In this document: positions 1 to 9,730 of the stretch, piece after piece
Numbering within the stretch: position 1 is the stretch's first letter
Layout: each line of letters starts with the position of its first letter
The notes under the pieces: model-generated
Told to the model about the DNA's origin: nothing
The model's database searches: none
Seen by the model: the letters and a program-made list of their open reading frames with translations, nothing else
Translations under genes and position numbers: made by a program
Origin: Anaerolineaceae bacterium
Lineage (GTDB): Bacteria > Chloroflexota > Anaerolineae > Anaerolineales > Anaerolineaceae
DNA length: 34,291 nucleotides
Direction of reading: 5' to 3'
Assembly (NCBI GenBank): GCA_016936755.1
Contig: JAFGXF010000055.1
Coordinates: 1-34,291 of the forward strand

Positions 1-2
1 AC

Positions 3-3000
3 GCTCATGAGCATACCGGCAGCAAGACCATCCTGCTGGTCACACGCTCCGGCCGCACGAGCCTGTGGGAGCCGTTATCTGAGCGTCAGCAGGACCAGTA
101 CACCATCACCCGCAGCCTCTATAAGAACACCAGCGGGACCGCGCTGGTCTTTGAGGAACACAATCTCGATCTCAGTCTGATCTATCGTTATGCCTGGCGG
201 ATGAGTGAACGATTCGGTTTTATTAAAACATCCTGGCTGGCCAACACAGGGGAATCCGCCTGCCAATCAGAGGCCCTGGACGGCCTGCAGAACATCCTGC
301 CTGCCAACGTTACCGAGCAGACTCAGAAGTCTTTCAGTTGCCTGTTGGATGCCTACAAACGCAGCGAGGTGGATCCTGCAAACGGGCTGGCCATCTATTA
401 CCTGAATTCAAGGTTGATAGATAAGGCTGAACCAAGTGAATCACTGCTGGCCACGACCGTGGCACAGACCGGTCTGGGCCAGGCGGACTATCTGCTCTCA
501 TCGGATCAGCTCGACCGCTTCCGCGCCGGCCAGGGTATCGCGTCGGAAATGGAACTTCGCGGGCGGCGTGGGGCGTATTTCACCCATGCGACATTTGACC
601 TGCCTTCCCGGTTTGAACAAAGCTGGCACCTGCTGGCGGATATCCTGCAGGACAGCGCCGCCATCGCCCGCCTGGCTGGATGGCTGCGCGAGGATTCGGC
701 GGCCTGCAATCAGGAACTGGAAAGTGACATCGCAGCCGGCCAGGCCAATCTGTGGAAGATGGTGGCCAGCGCTGACGGCCTGCAGCTTTCCAATGATCGT
801 CTATGTGCCGACCATCATTTTGCGAACGTGATGTTCAACATTATGCGCGGCGGCATTTTTGGAGATCAATACAGGATCAAATCATCCGAGTTCATTGGAT
901 TTGTAACTGGCCGGGATCATCCGCTGCTGGAAGCACATAAAAGCTTCTTCTCAAAGTTGCCTACCACGATCCACCTGTCCGATCTACAGGCAAAAGCCGA
1001 GGCGACCGGATCTGGGGACTTGATCCGCCTTTGCTACGCCTACTTACCTCTGACCTTCAGCCGCCGGCATGGTGATCCCAGCCGCCCCTGGAACCGCTTT
1101 ACGATCAACATCAAGAATTCGGATGGCAGCCTGAAGCTCGATTACCAGGGTAACTGGCGGGATATCTTCCAGAACTGGGAAGCGCTGGCATGGTCTTATC
1201 CAGAATTTATCGAGAGCATGATCAGCACCTTCCTGAATGCCACCTCAGTAGATGGCTACAATCCCTACCGCATCAGCCATCAAGGCATCGACTGGGAGGT
1301 CCCGGAGCCGGGTAACCCATGGGCGAATATCGGCTACTGGAGCGATCACCAGATCATCTATCTGCAGAAACTGATGGAGATCAGTGCCCATGTCCACCCC
1401 GGTAAGCTGCAAAAATTCCTGGTAACGCCTGTATTCAGCTACGCCGATGTTCCTTACCGGCTCAAACCCTTCCAGGACCTTTTGGGAGATCCGCATAACA
1501 CGATCGAGTTTGATTGGGAGAAGCAGCATAACATTGAAGATCATGTCCACCGGTTCGGTTCGGATGCCAGGCTGGTCAGAGGTTCTGATGGACGCGTGGT
1601 GCATGGTAACCTGGTGGAGAAATTGATGACCCTGTTGCTCGCCAAACTCACCAACTTCGTCCCCGAAGGCGGCATCTGGATGAACACCCAGCGCCCCGAA
1701 TGGAACGATGCCAACAATGCGCTGGTCGGTAAAGGGCTGTCGGTCGTGACGCTTTGCCACCTCCGGCGGACCCTCGCTTTTTGTCGGGAACTGTTCAGCC
1801 AGAGTCCGATCAAGACGGTCTCACTCCACATGGAGGTCCATGCGTTTTATGCGCGCACCATGAAGGTCCTGCGCCAGTTCCAGGCAGTTCTGGATGGATC
1901 GTTTAACGACAGGCAGCGCCGCGAGATGATGGATGCGCTCGGCGGGGCAGGCAGTGACTACCGTTGGGGTTTTTACAAAAATGGTTTGCAGGGTGAGCAG
2001 ATCGATCTGCCAGTCAAAGAACTCATCACCTTCCTGGATCTGATGCAACAATACATTGAACATTCCCTGCGAGCCAATCGACGCAGAGACAACCTTTACC
2101 ACGCCTACAATATCCTTCATCTGGAAGACAGTCGCGCGTCCATCAGCCGCCTCGATGAGATGCTCGAAGGCCAGGTGGCGGTGCTATCCTCGGGCATGCT
2201 GACAGCGGAGGAGTCCCTGGCTTTACTCCTGGCCCTGCGCAACAGCGCCCTATATCAAACTGACCGGAACAGCTACCTGCTCTACCCCGACCGCGACCTG
2301 CCCGGTTTTATGGAAAAGAACAGCTTGAAGCCGGACCAGGTAAAGGGCCTGGGTCTGTTTGCAGCGCTGGTCGAGGCGCAAGATCAAACACTCATCACGA
2401 AAGATATCGAAGGGATGATCCACTTTAGCGGACACATCCGCAACTTCGAGGATGCCAGGTCGATCCTGGATACTTTAAAACGCCAACCCCGCTATGAAAA
2501 ACTGGTGGAAGCGGAATTCGAGAAGATCAAAGCTTTGTTCGAAGACACTTTCCACCACAACGAATACACCGGCCGGTCGGGCACCTTTTTTGCTTACGAA
2601 GGCCTGGGGAGCATTTACTGGCACATGGTATCCAAGCTGCTGCTGGCCGCGCAGGAAACAGCCTTGCGGTTTAAGAATACGGCAGAGGGCCCTGTGCTGT
2701 CTGAGGCCTACCGGGATATACGGGCTGGCCTGGGATTCATGAAAACACCGGCAGACTACGGTGCCTTCCCCACCGATCCGTATTCGCACACACCCAAGGG
2801 GCGAGGAGCGAAGCAGCCGGGTATGACCGGTATGGTCAAGGAGACCATTCTCGCCCGGCAAGCCGAGTTGGGCTGGCGCGTGGAAGGTGGGCAGTTAATC
2901 TTCGATCCCTGGCTGCTCGACCCGCGGGAATTCCTGGCTGCCCCGGCAACCTTTTTCTACCTGGATGTCAGGGAAAAGCCTCAACAAATCAACTTGCAAG

Positions 3001-3203
3001 CAGGCAGCCTGGCCTTTACCATTTGCGAAACACCGGTCGTGATTCTGCGAGGTAAAACCTCCGATATCAGGATTCATTATTCGGATGGGACGGACATGAA
3101 AATCGATAGCCTGATCCTGAATGAAACCGACAGCCGGCATATCTTTCAACGGGATGGCATCGTCACTGATCTGAAAATATCCTTTCCGAAAAACGTTCTG
3201 TAA
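3..3203 (+). CDS. Large (alpha/alpha)6-barrel carbohydrate-active protein, 5' partial
   Basis: The frame is open from the window edge, and the first in-frame ATG (201) has no Shine-Dalgarno, so the gene begins outside; at least 1066 residues are present. The visible N-terminus is beta-rich, as in the N-terminal sandwich of GH94-like phosphorylases. A long helical, tryptophan-rich region follows. Counting from the ATG at 201, conserved-looking motifs are NWRDIFQNWEAL (D321), GYWSDHQ (W380, D382) and QRPEWNDANNALVG (W501-D503). The last recalls the WND catalytic-acid motif of inverting GH94-type phosphorylases; the beta-1,3-glucan phosphorylase families GH149 and GH161 share that fold. No signal peptide can be judged because the start is missing. 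The GH16/GH1 locus nearby makes a beta-glucan substrate plausible, but substrate and family are not established. Confidence is high that the gene is real and low for the enzyme class. Confidence 0.6.
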   Translation, partial: AHEHTGSKTILLVTRSGRTSLWEPLSERQQDQYTITRSLYKNTSGTALVFEEHNLDLSLIYRYAWRMSERFGFIKTSWLANTGESACQSEALDGLQNILPANVTEQTQKSFSCLLDAYKRSEVDPANGLAIYYLNSRLIDKAEPSESLLATTVAQTGLGQADYLLSSDQLDRFRAGQGIASEMELRGRRGAYFTHATFDLPSRFEQSWHLLADILQDSAAIARLAGWLREDSAACNQELESDIAAGQANLWKMVASADGLQLSNDRLCADHHFANVMFNIMRGGIFGDQYRIKSSEFIGFVTGRDHPLLEAHKSFFSKLPTTIHLSDLQAKAEATGSGDLIRLCYAYLPLTFSRRHGDPSRPWNRFTINIKNSDGSLKLDYQGNWRDIFQNWEALAWSYPEFIESMISTFLNATSVDGYNPYRISHQGIDWEVPEPGNPWANIGYWSDHQIIYLQKLMEISAHVHPGKLQKFLVTPVFSYADVPYRLKPFQDLLGDPHNTIEFDWEKQHNIEDHVHRFGSDARLVRGSDGRVVHGNLVEKLMTLLLAKLTNFVPEGGIWMNTQRPEWNDANNALVGKGLSVVTLCHLRRTLAFCRELFSQSPIKTVSLHMEVHAFYARTMKVLRQFQAVLDGSFNDRQRREMMDALGGAGSDYRWGFYKNGLQGEQIDLPVKELITFLDLMQQYIEHSLRANRRRDNLYHAYNILHLEDSRASISRLDEMLEGQVAVLSSGMLTAEESLALLLALRNSALYQTDRNSYLLYPDRDLPGFMEKNSLKPDQVKGLGLFAALVEAQDQTLITKDIEGMIHFSGHIRNFEDARSILDTLKRQPRYEKLVEAEFEKIKALFEDTFHHNEYTGRSGTFFAYEGLGSIYWHMVSKLLLAAQETALRFKNTAEGPVLSEAYRDIRAGLGFMKTPADYGAFPTDPYSHTPKGRGAKQPGMTGMVKETILARQAELGWRVEGGQLIFDPWLLDPREFLAAPATFFYLDVREKPQQINLQAGSLAFTICETPVVILRGKTSDIRIHYSDGTDMKIDSLILNETDSRHIFQRDGIVTDLKISFPKNVL

Positions 3204-3260
3204 GTAGCTCTAACCAGAATGCCCGATGCAAATTAGGGATGTCAACCGAAAAGCATGAAA

Positions 3261-3288
3261 AAGCCGGGCTTTAAAAAAAGCCCGGCTT
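3261..3288. terminator. Convergent hairpin terminator
   Basis: A perfect 12-bp stem (AAGCCGGGCTTT / AAAGCCCGGCTT) with a 4-base loop lies between two convergent genes. On the minus strand the stem runs into a short T-run, so it terminates the subtilase gene best. On the plus strand the tail is poorer in T. Confidence 0.85.
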
Positions 3289-3313
3289 GTACGTCTGACC
3301 CAGGATTCCTTGT

Positions 3314-5257
3314 TTACGGCTTGGCGATCGTGATAACCGTACCCGTGCTGTCGCCATCCGGGTCCGTATTGGCTGTCGGATCATAAACCAGACTGGCGTG
3401 GCTGACGCCGGTTACAGTAAAAGTAACCGAGCCAACCGTCTTCTTGAGATTGGGCGTACTGACCGAGCATTGACCCGCCCCATTTGTAATGCAACTGGTG
3501 GTTGCACTGTACCCACCACTCCATGCACCGTTAACCGTGGCGTTGGCTACTACAGCCCCATTTTCATTGTGAACTGTGATCGTTACTGTTGCCTTCCAGG
3601 AAGATCCAGTTCTGGATGTTGCTTTATCCAGATCAGCAACATGCATCGAGCCGCCCGGCTCAGGTGGGTTGAGGGCAGCCAAGGCATCATAGGCCTGAAC
3701 AAGCCCGTACCCGTAAGCATTATCACGACCAGCTGTGCCCAGGTCAAATGCGCTGGCAAACAAGGCATCACGAATGGTTGTGTTCGTCGCAGAGGGCAGT
3801 GCCGACCAGACCAGGGCAGCGACAGCCGACACATGCGGTGTGGCCATGGATGTACCATCCCAGGCTTCGTAACCGCTGGCCGGGATGGTGATCGAACTGG
3901 TCACCGTGGCGATGGATCCCAGCTTGTTTGCCACCAGAAACTGACCATCCTCCTGGCTAAGGCTGACACCGATGATATTCGAGCTGTAGCCTTCACCCAG
4001 GGTGCCCAAGAAATTCCCGGGGACATTGTTGTAGATCGCCGCTGCCACTCCCCCACCGGATTGAACATTACTGACCTTGGTGTAGAAATCGATCGTGCCA
4101 CGCTCGCACAATACCACCTTTCCGGCCCAGCTACCCACACTGTCGCATAAGCCGCCTGCAACCAAAGCACCGCTTGCAGTCCCACGGCCAGAGAATTCGA
4201 TATGGTTGGCAGTGAAGTCGGTTCCATCTACACTCACGGTATTGGAATCGATATAGGGCAGGGTGCTCAACACGGCGACTCCCGGCGCAGCCAGGTCAAC
4301 CTGGTTATTCTGATTTGAAAAATCCGCCACCACCCCATTGGAATCGATGGCAGCCACCGACACAACCGAGGCATAGGAAGCCGGGTAATTGTAGATGGTT
4401 GAACCATCATTGCCCGCAGCCGCAACCGACAGAATGCCGTTGCCATACAGCGTATTGAAGGCACGCTCCTCGGTTCTGTTGGATTTGGATCCACCCAGAC
4501 TCATACTGATTACATTGGCGCCCGCGGATGCACAGCGGTTGGCTGCATCCACCAGCGTCGAAGAATAAGCCCAGGCGCCATCATCACCAAATACCTTGAC
4601 GACAAAAAGGTTGATCGTTCCAGGCGTAACCCCTACCACCCCGAAATCATTATTGGATGCGGCCATCGTGCCGACCACATGGGTGCCGTGACCGAAGTAA
4701 TCTGTATTCCAACCCTCCGGATAGCCACCCAGCAGATTGATTCCTGTCAGATCCACGTGATCGACATAGAGCCCTGAATCGATGACACAGACGGTTCGAT
4801 TCGAACCGGTTGGCGCACCGTCATCGACATTTCCATCCCGATCTGCATCCCACACATCACGTGCCTGCACCATATCGATGCCGAAAGGCACCACCTGGCT
4901 GCCTGGATCGATTACATCCGTTGCCAGGCTGCTGGATGTCGCAGCGGGAAGTGCGCTGATCATGTAGCGCATCTGATCCTCTTCCACCAGCACAATATTG
5001 GGATTGTGCTGAATGCCACTCAGTGCAGCAGCCGGAAGGGTCACCGCAAACGCATCCAAATCGTTAAACACATAATGGAACTGGGCTCCTGCCCCCTTTA
5101 GAGCCTTTTCTGCTGCGTCTTTGTGTCCATGGGCATACTGGATCACGACACGAATGCCGTCACCGGTACCGGCAGAAGTCACCGGCACGGTCAGCACCAT
5201 GGACAGCCCCACAGCGACCATGACTGCCATCGATAGAAACATTGTCAAACGTTTCAT
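3314..5257 (-). CDS. Secreted S8 subtilisin-like serine protease with PA insert and Ig-like tail
   Basis: Start chosen at the ATG at 5257, with GGAGGA five bases upstream; the GTG four codons earlier would overlap that site. The 647-residue product has a signal peptide (about residues 1-30, hydrophobic core ending at TSAG), an I9-type propeptide (about 35-100), then the S8 catalytic domain. The triad is complete: D160 (VIDSG), H190 (GHGTHV), S470 (GTSMATPH), plus oxyanion N283 (AAGND). A protease-associated domain is inserted at about 350-450, between the oxyanion Asn and the Ser, as in many large subtilases. The last ~110 residues look like an Ig-like beta domain with a cysteine pair. No LPXTG or C-terminal membrane anchor is visible, so release to the medium is likely. 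Role: extracellular protein breakdown. It stands alone with its own terminator. Confidence 0.93.
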   Translation of the reverse strand: MKRLTMFLSMAVMVAVGLSMVLTVPVTSAGTGDGIRVVIQYAHGHKDAAEKALKGAGAQFHYVFNDLDAFAVTLPAAALSGIQHNPNIVLVEEDQMRYMISALPAATSSSLATDVIDPGSQVVPFGIDMVQARDVWDADRDGNVDDGAPTGSNRTVCVIDSGLYVDHVDLTGINLLGGYPEGWNTDYFGHGTHVVGTMAASNNDFGVVGVTPGTINLFVVKVFGDDGAWAYSSTLVDAANRCASAGANVISMSLGGSKSNRTEERAFNTLYGNGILSVAAAGNDGSTIYNYPASYASVVSVAAIDSNGVVADFSNQNNQVDLAAPGVAVLSTLPYIDSNTVSVDGTDFTANHIEFSGRGTASGALVAGGLCDSVGSWAGKVVLCERGTIDFYTKVSNVQSGGGVAAAIYNNVPGNFLGTLGEGYSSNIIGVSLSQEDGQFLVANKLGSIATVTSSITIPASGYEAWDGTSMATPHVSAVAALVWSALPSATNTTIRDALFASAFDLGTAGRDNAYGYGLVQAYDALAALNPPEPGGSMHVADLDKATSRTGSSWKATVTITVHNENGAVVANATVNGAWSGGYSATTSCITNGAGQCSVSTPNLKKTVGSVTFTVTGVSHASLVYDPTANTDPDGDSTGTVITIAKP

Positions 5258-5620
5258 TGGTTCCTCCACTTTGAATATATATATGATGTTAAGCTGTTGT
5301 AACCTGGATCAGAGCACTTCCACTTCCACACGAAAAATAGATCCCGCACACCTCCTCAGAATTTATATTCCACCCGCTATCTTTTTAATGACAGAAAACC
5401 TTCATAATGGATACGGGCAAGCTACAATTGCCTTACACTCTCTCCTTGTCTGCATATACATCCGTGATGCTTAAAATGCTGGAGGACGGAAGATATGCAA
5501 CAATAATAATAATCGGGGAATTATACATGCAATTATCATGATTTATTAATCCAACTCCGGCTTGTATCGATATGGACTTTGTTCCTGCTTTCTGCAATCA
5601 GGAGAATGCGTTATCATCAA
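5258..5620. other. Intergenic, no gene seen
   Basis: AT-rich upstream region of the subtilase. The minus strand has TATATT at 5274-5279 with TTACAA 17 bases upstream, but this would put the transcript start on the Shine-Dalgarno, so it is not called as a promoter. No conserved coding signal was seen. Confidence 0.4.
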
Positions 5621-5632
5621 TCCTAAATTCTT

Positions 5633-5875
5633 CAGGAAGATTTCAGCACGGATTACGACCGCTTCGTCGACTGGCCTGCTTGACCCGCTTATGAGCTGCC
5701 ATTTATGCAAAGCCAGTTGGAAGGTGAACGGCCCACGACAAATCCTGGACGAAGCCCGCAGCACGGGACGGCATGCCATCGCCCTGACGCAAGCCAGTTT
5801 CGAGGTCGCCAGTACATATTTCATCTCCGGGATTGTCGCGTGCGCCCGTGGAACATGCAGGCCACGCAGTCAAGG
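5633..5875 (+). pseudogene. Degenerate class I SAM methyltransferase fragment
   Basis: Two frames together read like the N-terminus of a class I methyltransferase. Frame 2 (5633 onward) gives QEDFSTDYDRFVDWPA, a TGA stop (5681), then PAYELPFMQSQLEG. The match then moves to frame 3 at about 5725-5736 with RQILDEARSTGRHAIALTQ and SFEVASTYFISGIVACARG. This parallels the family pattern ILD.ACGTG.HA..LA..G.EV.G.D.S..M...AR. In SAM motif I the expected ACGTG has become ARSTG, and the acidic residue of motif II is lost. One stop, one frameshift and lost key residues point to a decayed gene rather than an active one. The rest of the enzyme is missing. Identification is from remembered family patterns and needs a profile search. 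Confidence 0.6.
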
Positions 5876-5938
5876 CGGTATTAGAACGACAACTTCTACC
5901 TGTTTATAAATGCAACGACCTTTGCTCGCATTAAAACA

Positions 5939-7930
5939 TTATTCATCAACGGTTATCTGCATGGTGATATGCCAAATTTCACCAGAGTACTCATCCGGTT
6001 GACCATCATTGTTCGTGTCATATCCATCAGTAACAGGGTGGTCCAAAGTTCCCCAGATTACGATCTCATGACCTCCTGGACTGAGAACACCCAAGGGGTA
6101 AAGCCAGCGTGCCAGATAACCCTTCAGTTCCCCATGACTGCTTTCATACGGTTCAACTGCACTCCAGTAGCGATTCAGGTCAGGTAAAGGCGCTCCGTCC
6201 AACGATCCCTTCATGGAAACGGCTGCCAGAAAATCATTCGCTTGCTCCTCAGTATTGGTCACCCATCCGACGGTCATCTGGATAATGGCACCGGCGGGCA
6301 CTTGCTTCTCTCCACTTGCAAGCACATTGATTATGACCGTTTCCCCCGGGCTTTCCTGAACACCTTCATCAGGTTTCTGCGTTGACGATGTTTGCTCGCT
6401 TGGACATACCATATCATGTCCGACGGCACAATATTCCACGCGGCCTCCAACCATTGTCATCCATACTTTCAAGTCTTTTAATTTGTCTGGCTCGACTTCA
6501 CGAGGATTGGCGGAAAGGATGACCAGATCCGCATACTTTCCTGGTGATAAACTACCCAAAACTTGCTCTTGTGAGACAGCGTAAACAGGTTCGTAGGTCA
6601 TCATACGTAAAGCCTGGTCAACAGTGATTACATGTTTGGCGATCCATGGATCGGGTTCACAGGTCGTGCCGTCTGAGCGCAGTTGTTTGTGAGTGACAAG
6701 AGCCCAGAGCTGCACCATCGGGTTCAGCGTTCTCGATAAAGAGACATCGGTAGGATCTTCAGACCACCTGGCATCTGTCTCCAGAAAGGCATGCAATCCC
6801 AATCCCGGCAGTGCATAACGATTGGATGCATTTTCATTGTGGTAGTATTCACGATACCATTCCTGATCGCATGTGTTGAAGTGACCACGAACCGAGGACA
6901 GAATGTCGAGCTGGATATACCGTTCCAGCAGGTCCGGTGCCAGGAAACTATTGTGCTGGATCTGATGGCGCACCGCTGTATTCGATTGGCCGTTTAGAGC
7001 GAATTCAATAGCGTCAAGCGCAACCGCGATTGCCTTGTCTCCCATGGCATGAAGCGCCACCCGAAAGCCAGCCGCCTGTGCATCAGCTACAACCCGGTTT
7101 AATTCATCTTGTTGCGGCCAGTACAGATCTCCATACTCACTGCCGCATGCCTGGATAAACCAATCCTGTACCTGTAGCGCTTCATCATACGGTTCGCGCA
7201 TCGCCAGGCAGCCACGCCGCGGCATATCCGCCCCATCCACAAATATCTTGATCCCTGGTACGCGCACCAGCCGGTCCGAGTCGAGGATCGGCTCATGCTC
7301 CGGATACCAATACTTTACGGGCAGCATATCCCCATTGTCGTCCAATACAGAATCGTTATAGTTTGGAAATACATTCACCCGCACCCGCAGAGTGCCCTCC
7401 GACTCTGCTTGCAGGAGTCTTTCAAGATGTCCATCCTTGCTGGTCATCTCAGTCACAGAAGTGAAACCATAACTCAAGACCAGATTCTGAACCTCATCCA
7501 AGGCCATGTCAGGTGGAACCCAAAAGATATGGCTGTGGCCATCGGCCAAACCCGGCAACATGGTCTGACCTGCCAGATCGATCACCTGGGTGTCTGGTCC
7601 TGCCATGTCCAGGATTTCCTCATTATTTCCAACAGCGAGTATTTTAGTGCCTAGAATGGCAATAGCCTGCGCTTGGGGTTGTGTTGACTCCATGGTTAAC
7701 AACACACCATTGTGGAAAATCAGGTCAGGGACCGATAATGGCGCGTTCTGTTCCTGCGCTGTTGGGGTAGACTCCAAGATTTCGGACGACACCGATGTTT
7801 CGGTTACGAGCGTGGGAGTCATGGGGGTTATCGGTTTGTTTGGATTTAAAACAAGATAAAGACATATGAGGAAAAATATCATCGCACCCAAGCCCAGAAG
7901 CAATCTGGTAAACCGCTTTTTCTTAAACAT
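5939..7930 (-). CDS. Membrane-anchored amidohydrolase family 3 (YtcJ-like)
   Basis: The 663-residue product has an N-terminal membrane segment (about residues 9-28) and a Ser/Thr/Pro-rich linker, so the catalytic domain should sit outside the cytoplasmic membrane. Metal-site motifs of the amidohydrolase superfamily are present: DGHSHI (H132, H134), K228 in GIKIFVDGAD as possible bridging lysine, H294 in LHAMGDKA, H326 in IQHNSF and D386 in LETDARW. The ordering matches the YtcJ/amidohydrolase-3 group, whose substrates are mostly unknown (N-acyl or amide bonds). The C-terminal ~130 residues after the barrel look like an extra beta domain, unusual for the family. The start is supported by AGGAGG eight bases upstream. 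It appears monocistronic: 384 bases separate it from GH1 upstream. Confidence 0.85.
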   Translation of the reverse strand: MFKKKRFTRLLLGLGAMIFFLICLYLVLNPNKPITPMTPTLVTETSVSSEILESTPTAQEQNAPLSVPDLIFHNGVLLTMESTQPQAQAIAILGTKILAVGNNEEILDMAGPDTQVIDLAGQTMLPGLADGHSHIFWVPPDMALDEVQNLVLSYGFTSVTEMTSKDGHLERLLQAESEGTLRVRVNVFPNYNDSVLDDNGDMLPVKYWYPEHEPILDSDRLVRVPGIKIFVDGADMPRRGCLAMREPYDEALQVQDWFIQACGSEYGDLYWPQQDELNRVVADAQAAGFRVALHAMGDKAIAVALDAIEFALNGQSNTAVRHQIQHNSFLAPDLLERYIQLDILSSVRGHFNTCDQEWYREYYHNENASNRYALPGLGLHAFLETDARWSEDPTDVSLSRTLNPMVQLWALVTHKQLRSDGTTCEPDPWIAKHVITVDQALRMMTYEPVYAVSQEQVLGSLSPGKYADLVILSANPREVEPDKLKDLKVWMTMVGGRVEYCAVGHDMVCPSEQTSSTQKPDEGVQESPGETVIINVLASGEKQVPAGAIIQMTVGWVTNTEEQANDFLAAVSMKGSLDGAPLPDLNRYWSAVEPYESSHGELKGYLARWLYPLGVLSPGGHEIVIWGTLDHPVTDGYDTNNDGQPDEYSGEIWHITMQITVDE

Positions 7931-8314
7931 GAATAAAACCTCCTAGATAACCTTCCATACTGAGCGAGCTGTAGTGTGTTTCACCACCACGCGGAAAAGT
8001 TCCACAAGATTCCCCATCACACCCAATATAAGCCCATACTTTAATGCCAACGGAATCCACAATTAAATATGGTTGGTTCCATAGTCTATCATTGCAGGAA
8101 TAAAGGTTACTCGCAAGAGAAAAATCACTTCTCATATCTAGAAAAAATTACTTTTACATGAATTACCCCCCAAACATGTACGTGAAAATATCCCCTATAA
8201 AAAGTTAACCATCAGGTGCTTGTATCAATGTAAAAAAGTCTTGATAAAAAACGGAGCCGCATACTACAGAAGAAACACTGTAGTTGACTCAATCCACGAA
8301 AAATCAGATCCTGG
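7931..8314. other. Intergenic with a small stem-loop
   Basis: No supported gene. A 7-bp perfect inverted repeat (ACTACAG / CTGTAGT, 8-base loop) at 8263-8284 lies just downstream of the GH1 stop on the minus strand and may act as a 3'-end stabiliser; it has no T-tract. The remainder should carry the amidohydrolase promoter, but no convincing -35/-10 pair was found. Confidence 0.4.
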
Positions 8315-9694
8315 TTATTCACATATTGAGTTATCCGCTATGATCTGCTGATACCATATCGCACTATTCTTTAATAAACGTTGCTTGGTCGAATAATCGA
8401 TCCAAACCAACCCGAATCGTTGTGCATAACCCTGATCCCACTCGAAATTATCCATCAATGACCAGACAAAATACCCACCGAGCGGCACTCCATTCTCGAT
8501 AGCTCGCAGACTGGCAGCGAAATGTTGTTTCAAGTAATGAATACGTCGATCGTCTCGAATGACCCCATCGTTGTCCGGCGCATCCGAATAGCTACAGCCA
8601 CTCTCCGTAACATAGAGTTGAGGGGGCTGGTATTCATAGTACAGCCAGCTCAACACCCGGTTCAAACCTTCAGGATATACTTCCCAACCCATTTCCGTCC
8701 AATTCTCCTGATTGCGCTGTGATTGAGTAACGTTAGGTGGCAGATTATCTGCCTCCGGTATCTCCGTGCTGCGACTGATAAAGCGTGTGTAATAATTCAC
8801 ACCCAAGAAGTCAGTGGGAACAGCGATAACAGAAAGGTCATCGTCATACACAAATGGCAGCTCACTGTTCAATAAAGCACCCAAACGAATGACATCTTGA
8901 ATAACATCCACCGGATAACCCCTCCCATACAAGGGATCAAGATACCAACGCAACCACAACCCAGATGACTTTCGATAAGCCTCATGATCAGCCTGGCTGG
9001 GTGAAGCGATGGCCATCCAGTTCACATTCATACTCAATCCAATCTTTGCTTGGGGTGAGTTCTTCCGAATCAAAGGAACTGCCCAACCATGAGAAAGCAA
9101 CAGGTGATGGCTTGCAGACAGTGAGGCACCCAAGTCTTTGAGACCCGGCGCATGCGCTCCCAGATGGTAACCATTATGGGCCATAACAGATGGCTCATTA
9201 TGAGTGATCCAGTTTTTCACCCGATCACCCAAGCAGCGCGTAATTACATCAGTGTATTCCAAGAATGCCTCGGCTGTTGAGCGCACCTTCCAACCGCCTT
9301 GCTCTTGTAATGTCTGTGGAAGATCCCAATGATAGAGGGTAACAAAAGGAATGATTTCCTTTTGGAGTAACTCGTCTACCAAGCGGGTGTAGAAGTCCAA
9401 ACCCTTTTGGTTAACCATGCCGGTTCCCGCGGGCAGGATGCGCGGCCAACTTGTAGACAGGCGGTATGCTTTAACCCCAATCTGGCTCATGATCTGTATA
9501 TCTTCCTGCCACCTATGGTAATGGTCGCATGCCGTATCCCCGGTATCGCCATTCCTGATCTTACCCGGAGTATGTGTAAAACGGTCCCAGATCGACTCAC
9601 CTTTACCATCGGAATCCCATGCCCCCTCAATCTGGTAAGAGGCAGTACTAACCCCCCATAAAAAACCCTCTGGGAATGATTTATTTTGCTTCAT
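8315..9694 (-). CDS. GH1 beta-glucosidase
   Basis: The 459-residue length is typical of bacterial GH1. The N-terminus FLWGVSTASYQIEGAW is the family signature. The acid/base motif THNEP gives E167, and the nucleophile motif YVTESG gives E364; both are intact. Glucose-binding residues of the family are visible in HWDLPQ (about 122-127) and DNFEW (about 415-419). No signal peptide is present, so it works in the cytoplasm on imported beta-glucosides or oligosaccharides. It is the last gene of the minus-strand sugar locus, 36 bases after GH16, and is preceded by a modest AGGA site. The likely role is hydrolysis of laminari- or cello-oligosaccharides to glucose; the linkage preference cannot be read from sequence. 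Confidence 0.95.
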   Translation of the reverse strand: MKQNKSFPEGFLWGVSTASYQIEGAWDSDGKGESIWDRFTHTPGKIRNGDTGDTACDHYHRWQEDIQIMSQIGVKAYRLSTSWPRILPAGTGMVNQKGLDFYTRLVDELLQKEIIPFVTLYHWDLPQTLQEQGGWKVRSTAEAFLEYTDVITRCLGDRVKNWITHNEPSVMAHNGYHLGAHAPGLKDLGASLSASHHLLLSHGWAVPLIRKNSPQAKIGLSMNVNWMAIASPSQADHEAYRKSSGLWLRWYLDPLYGRGYPVDVIQDVIRLGALLNSELPFVYDDDLSVIAVPTDFLGVNYYTRFISRSTEIPEADNLPPNVTQSQRNQENWTEMGWEVYPEGLNRVLSWLYYEYQPPQLYVTESGCSYSDAPDNDGVIRDDRRIHYLKQHFAASLRAIENGVPLGGYFVWSLMDNFEWDQGYAQRFGLVWIDYSTKQRLLKNSAIWYQQIIADNSICE

Positions 9695-9730
9695 ACTTTT
9701 GCATCCTATTCAATAAGAGATATAAATTAT

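Noticed and set aside
5274-5302. TTACAA-N17-TATATT as subtilase promoter
   Set aside because: The predicted start would fall on the Shine-Dalgarno, leaving no room for ribosome binding.
5562-5909. 115-codon plus-strand frame read as a whole gene
   Set aside because: Only its middle matches a methyltransferase, the rest of the match is in another frame, and there is no start signal; treated as a pseudogene instead.
9419-9445. Partial CGGTTCCCG match to the LacI operator inside GH1
   Set aside because: It lacks the inverse half and lies in coding sequence.
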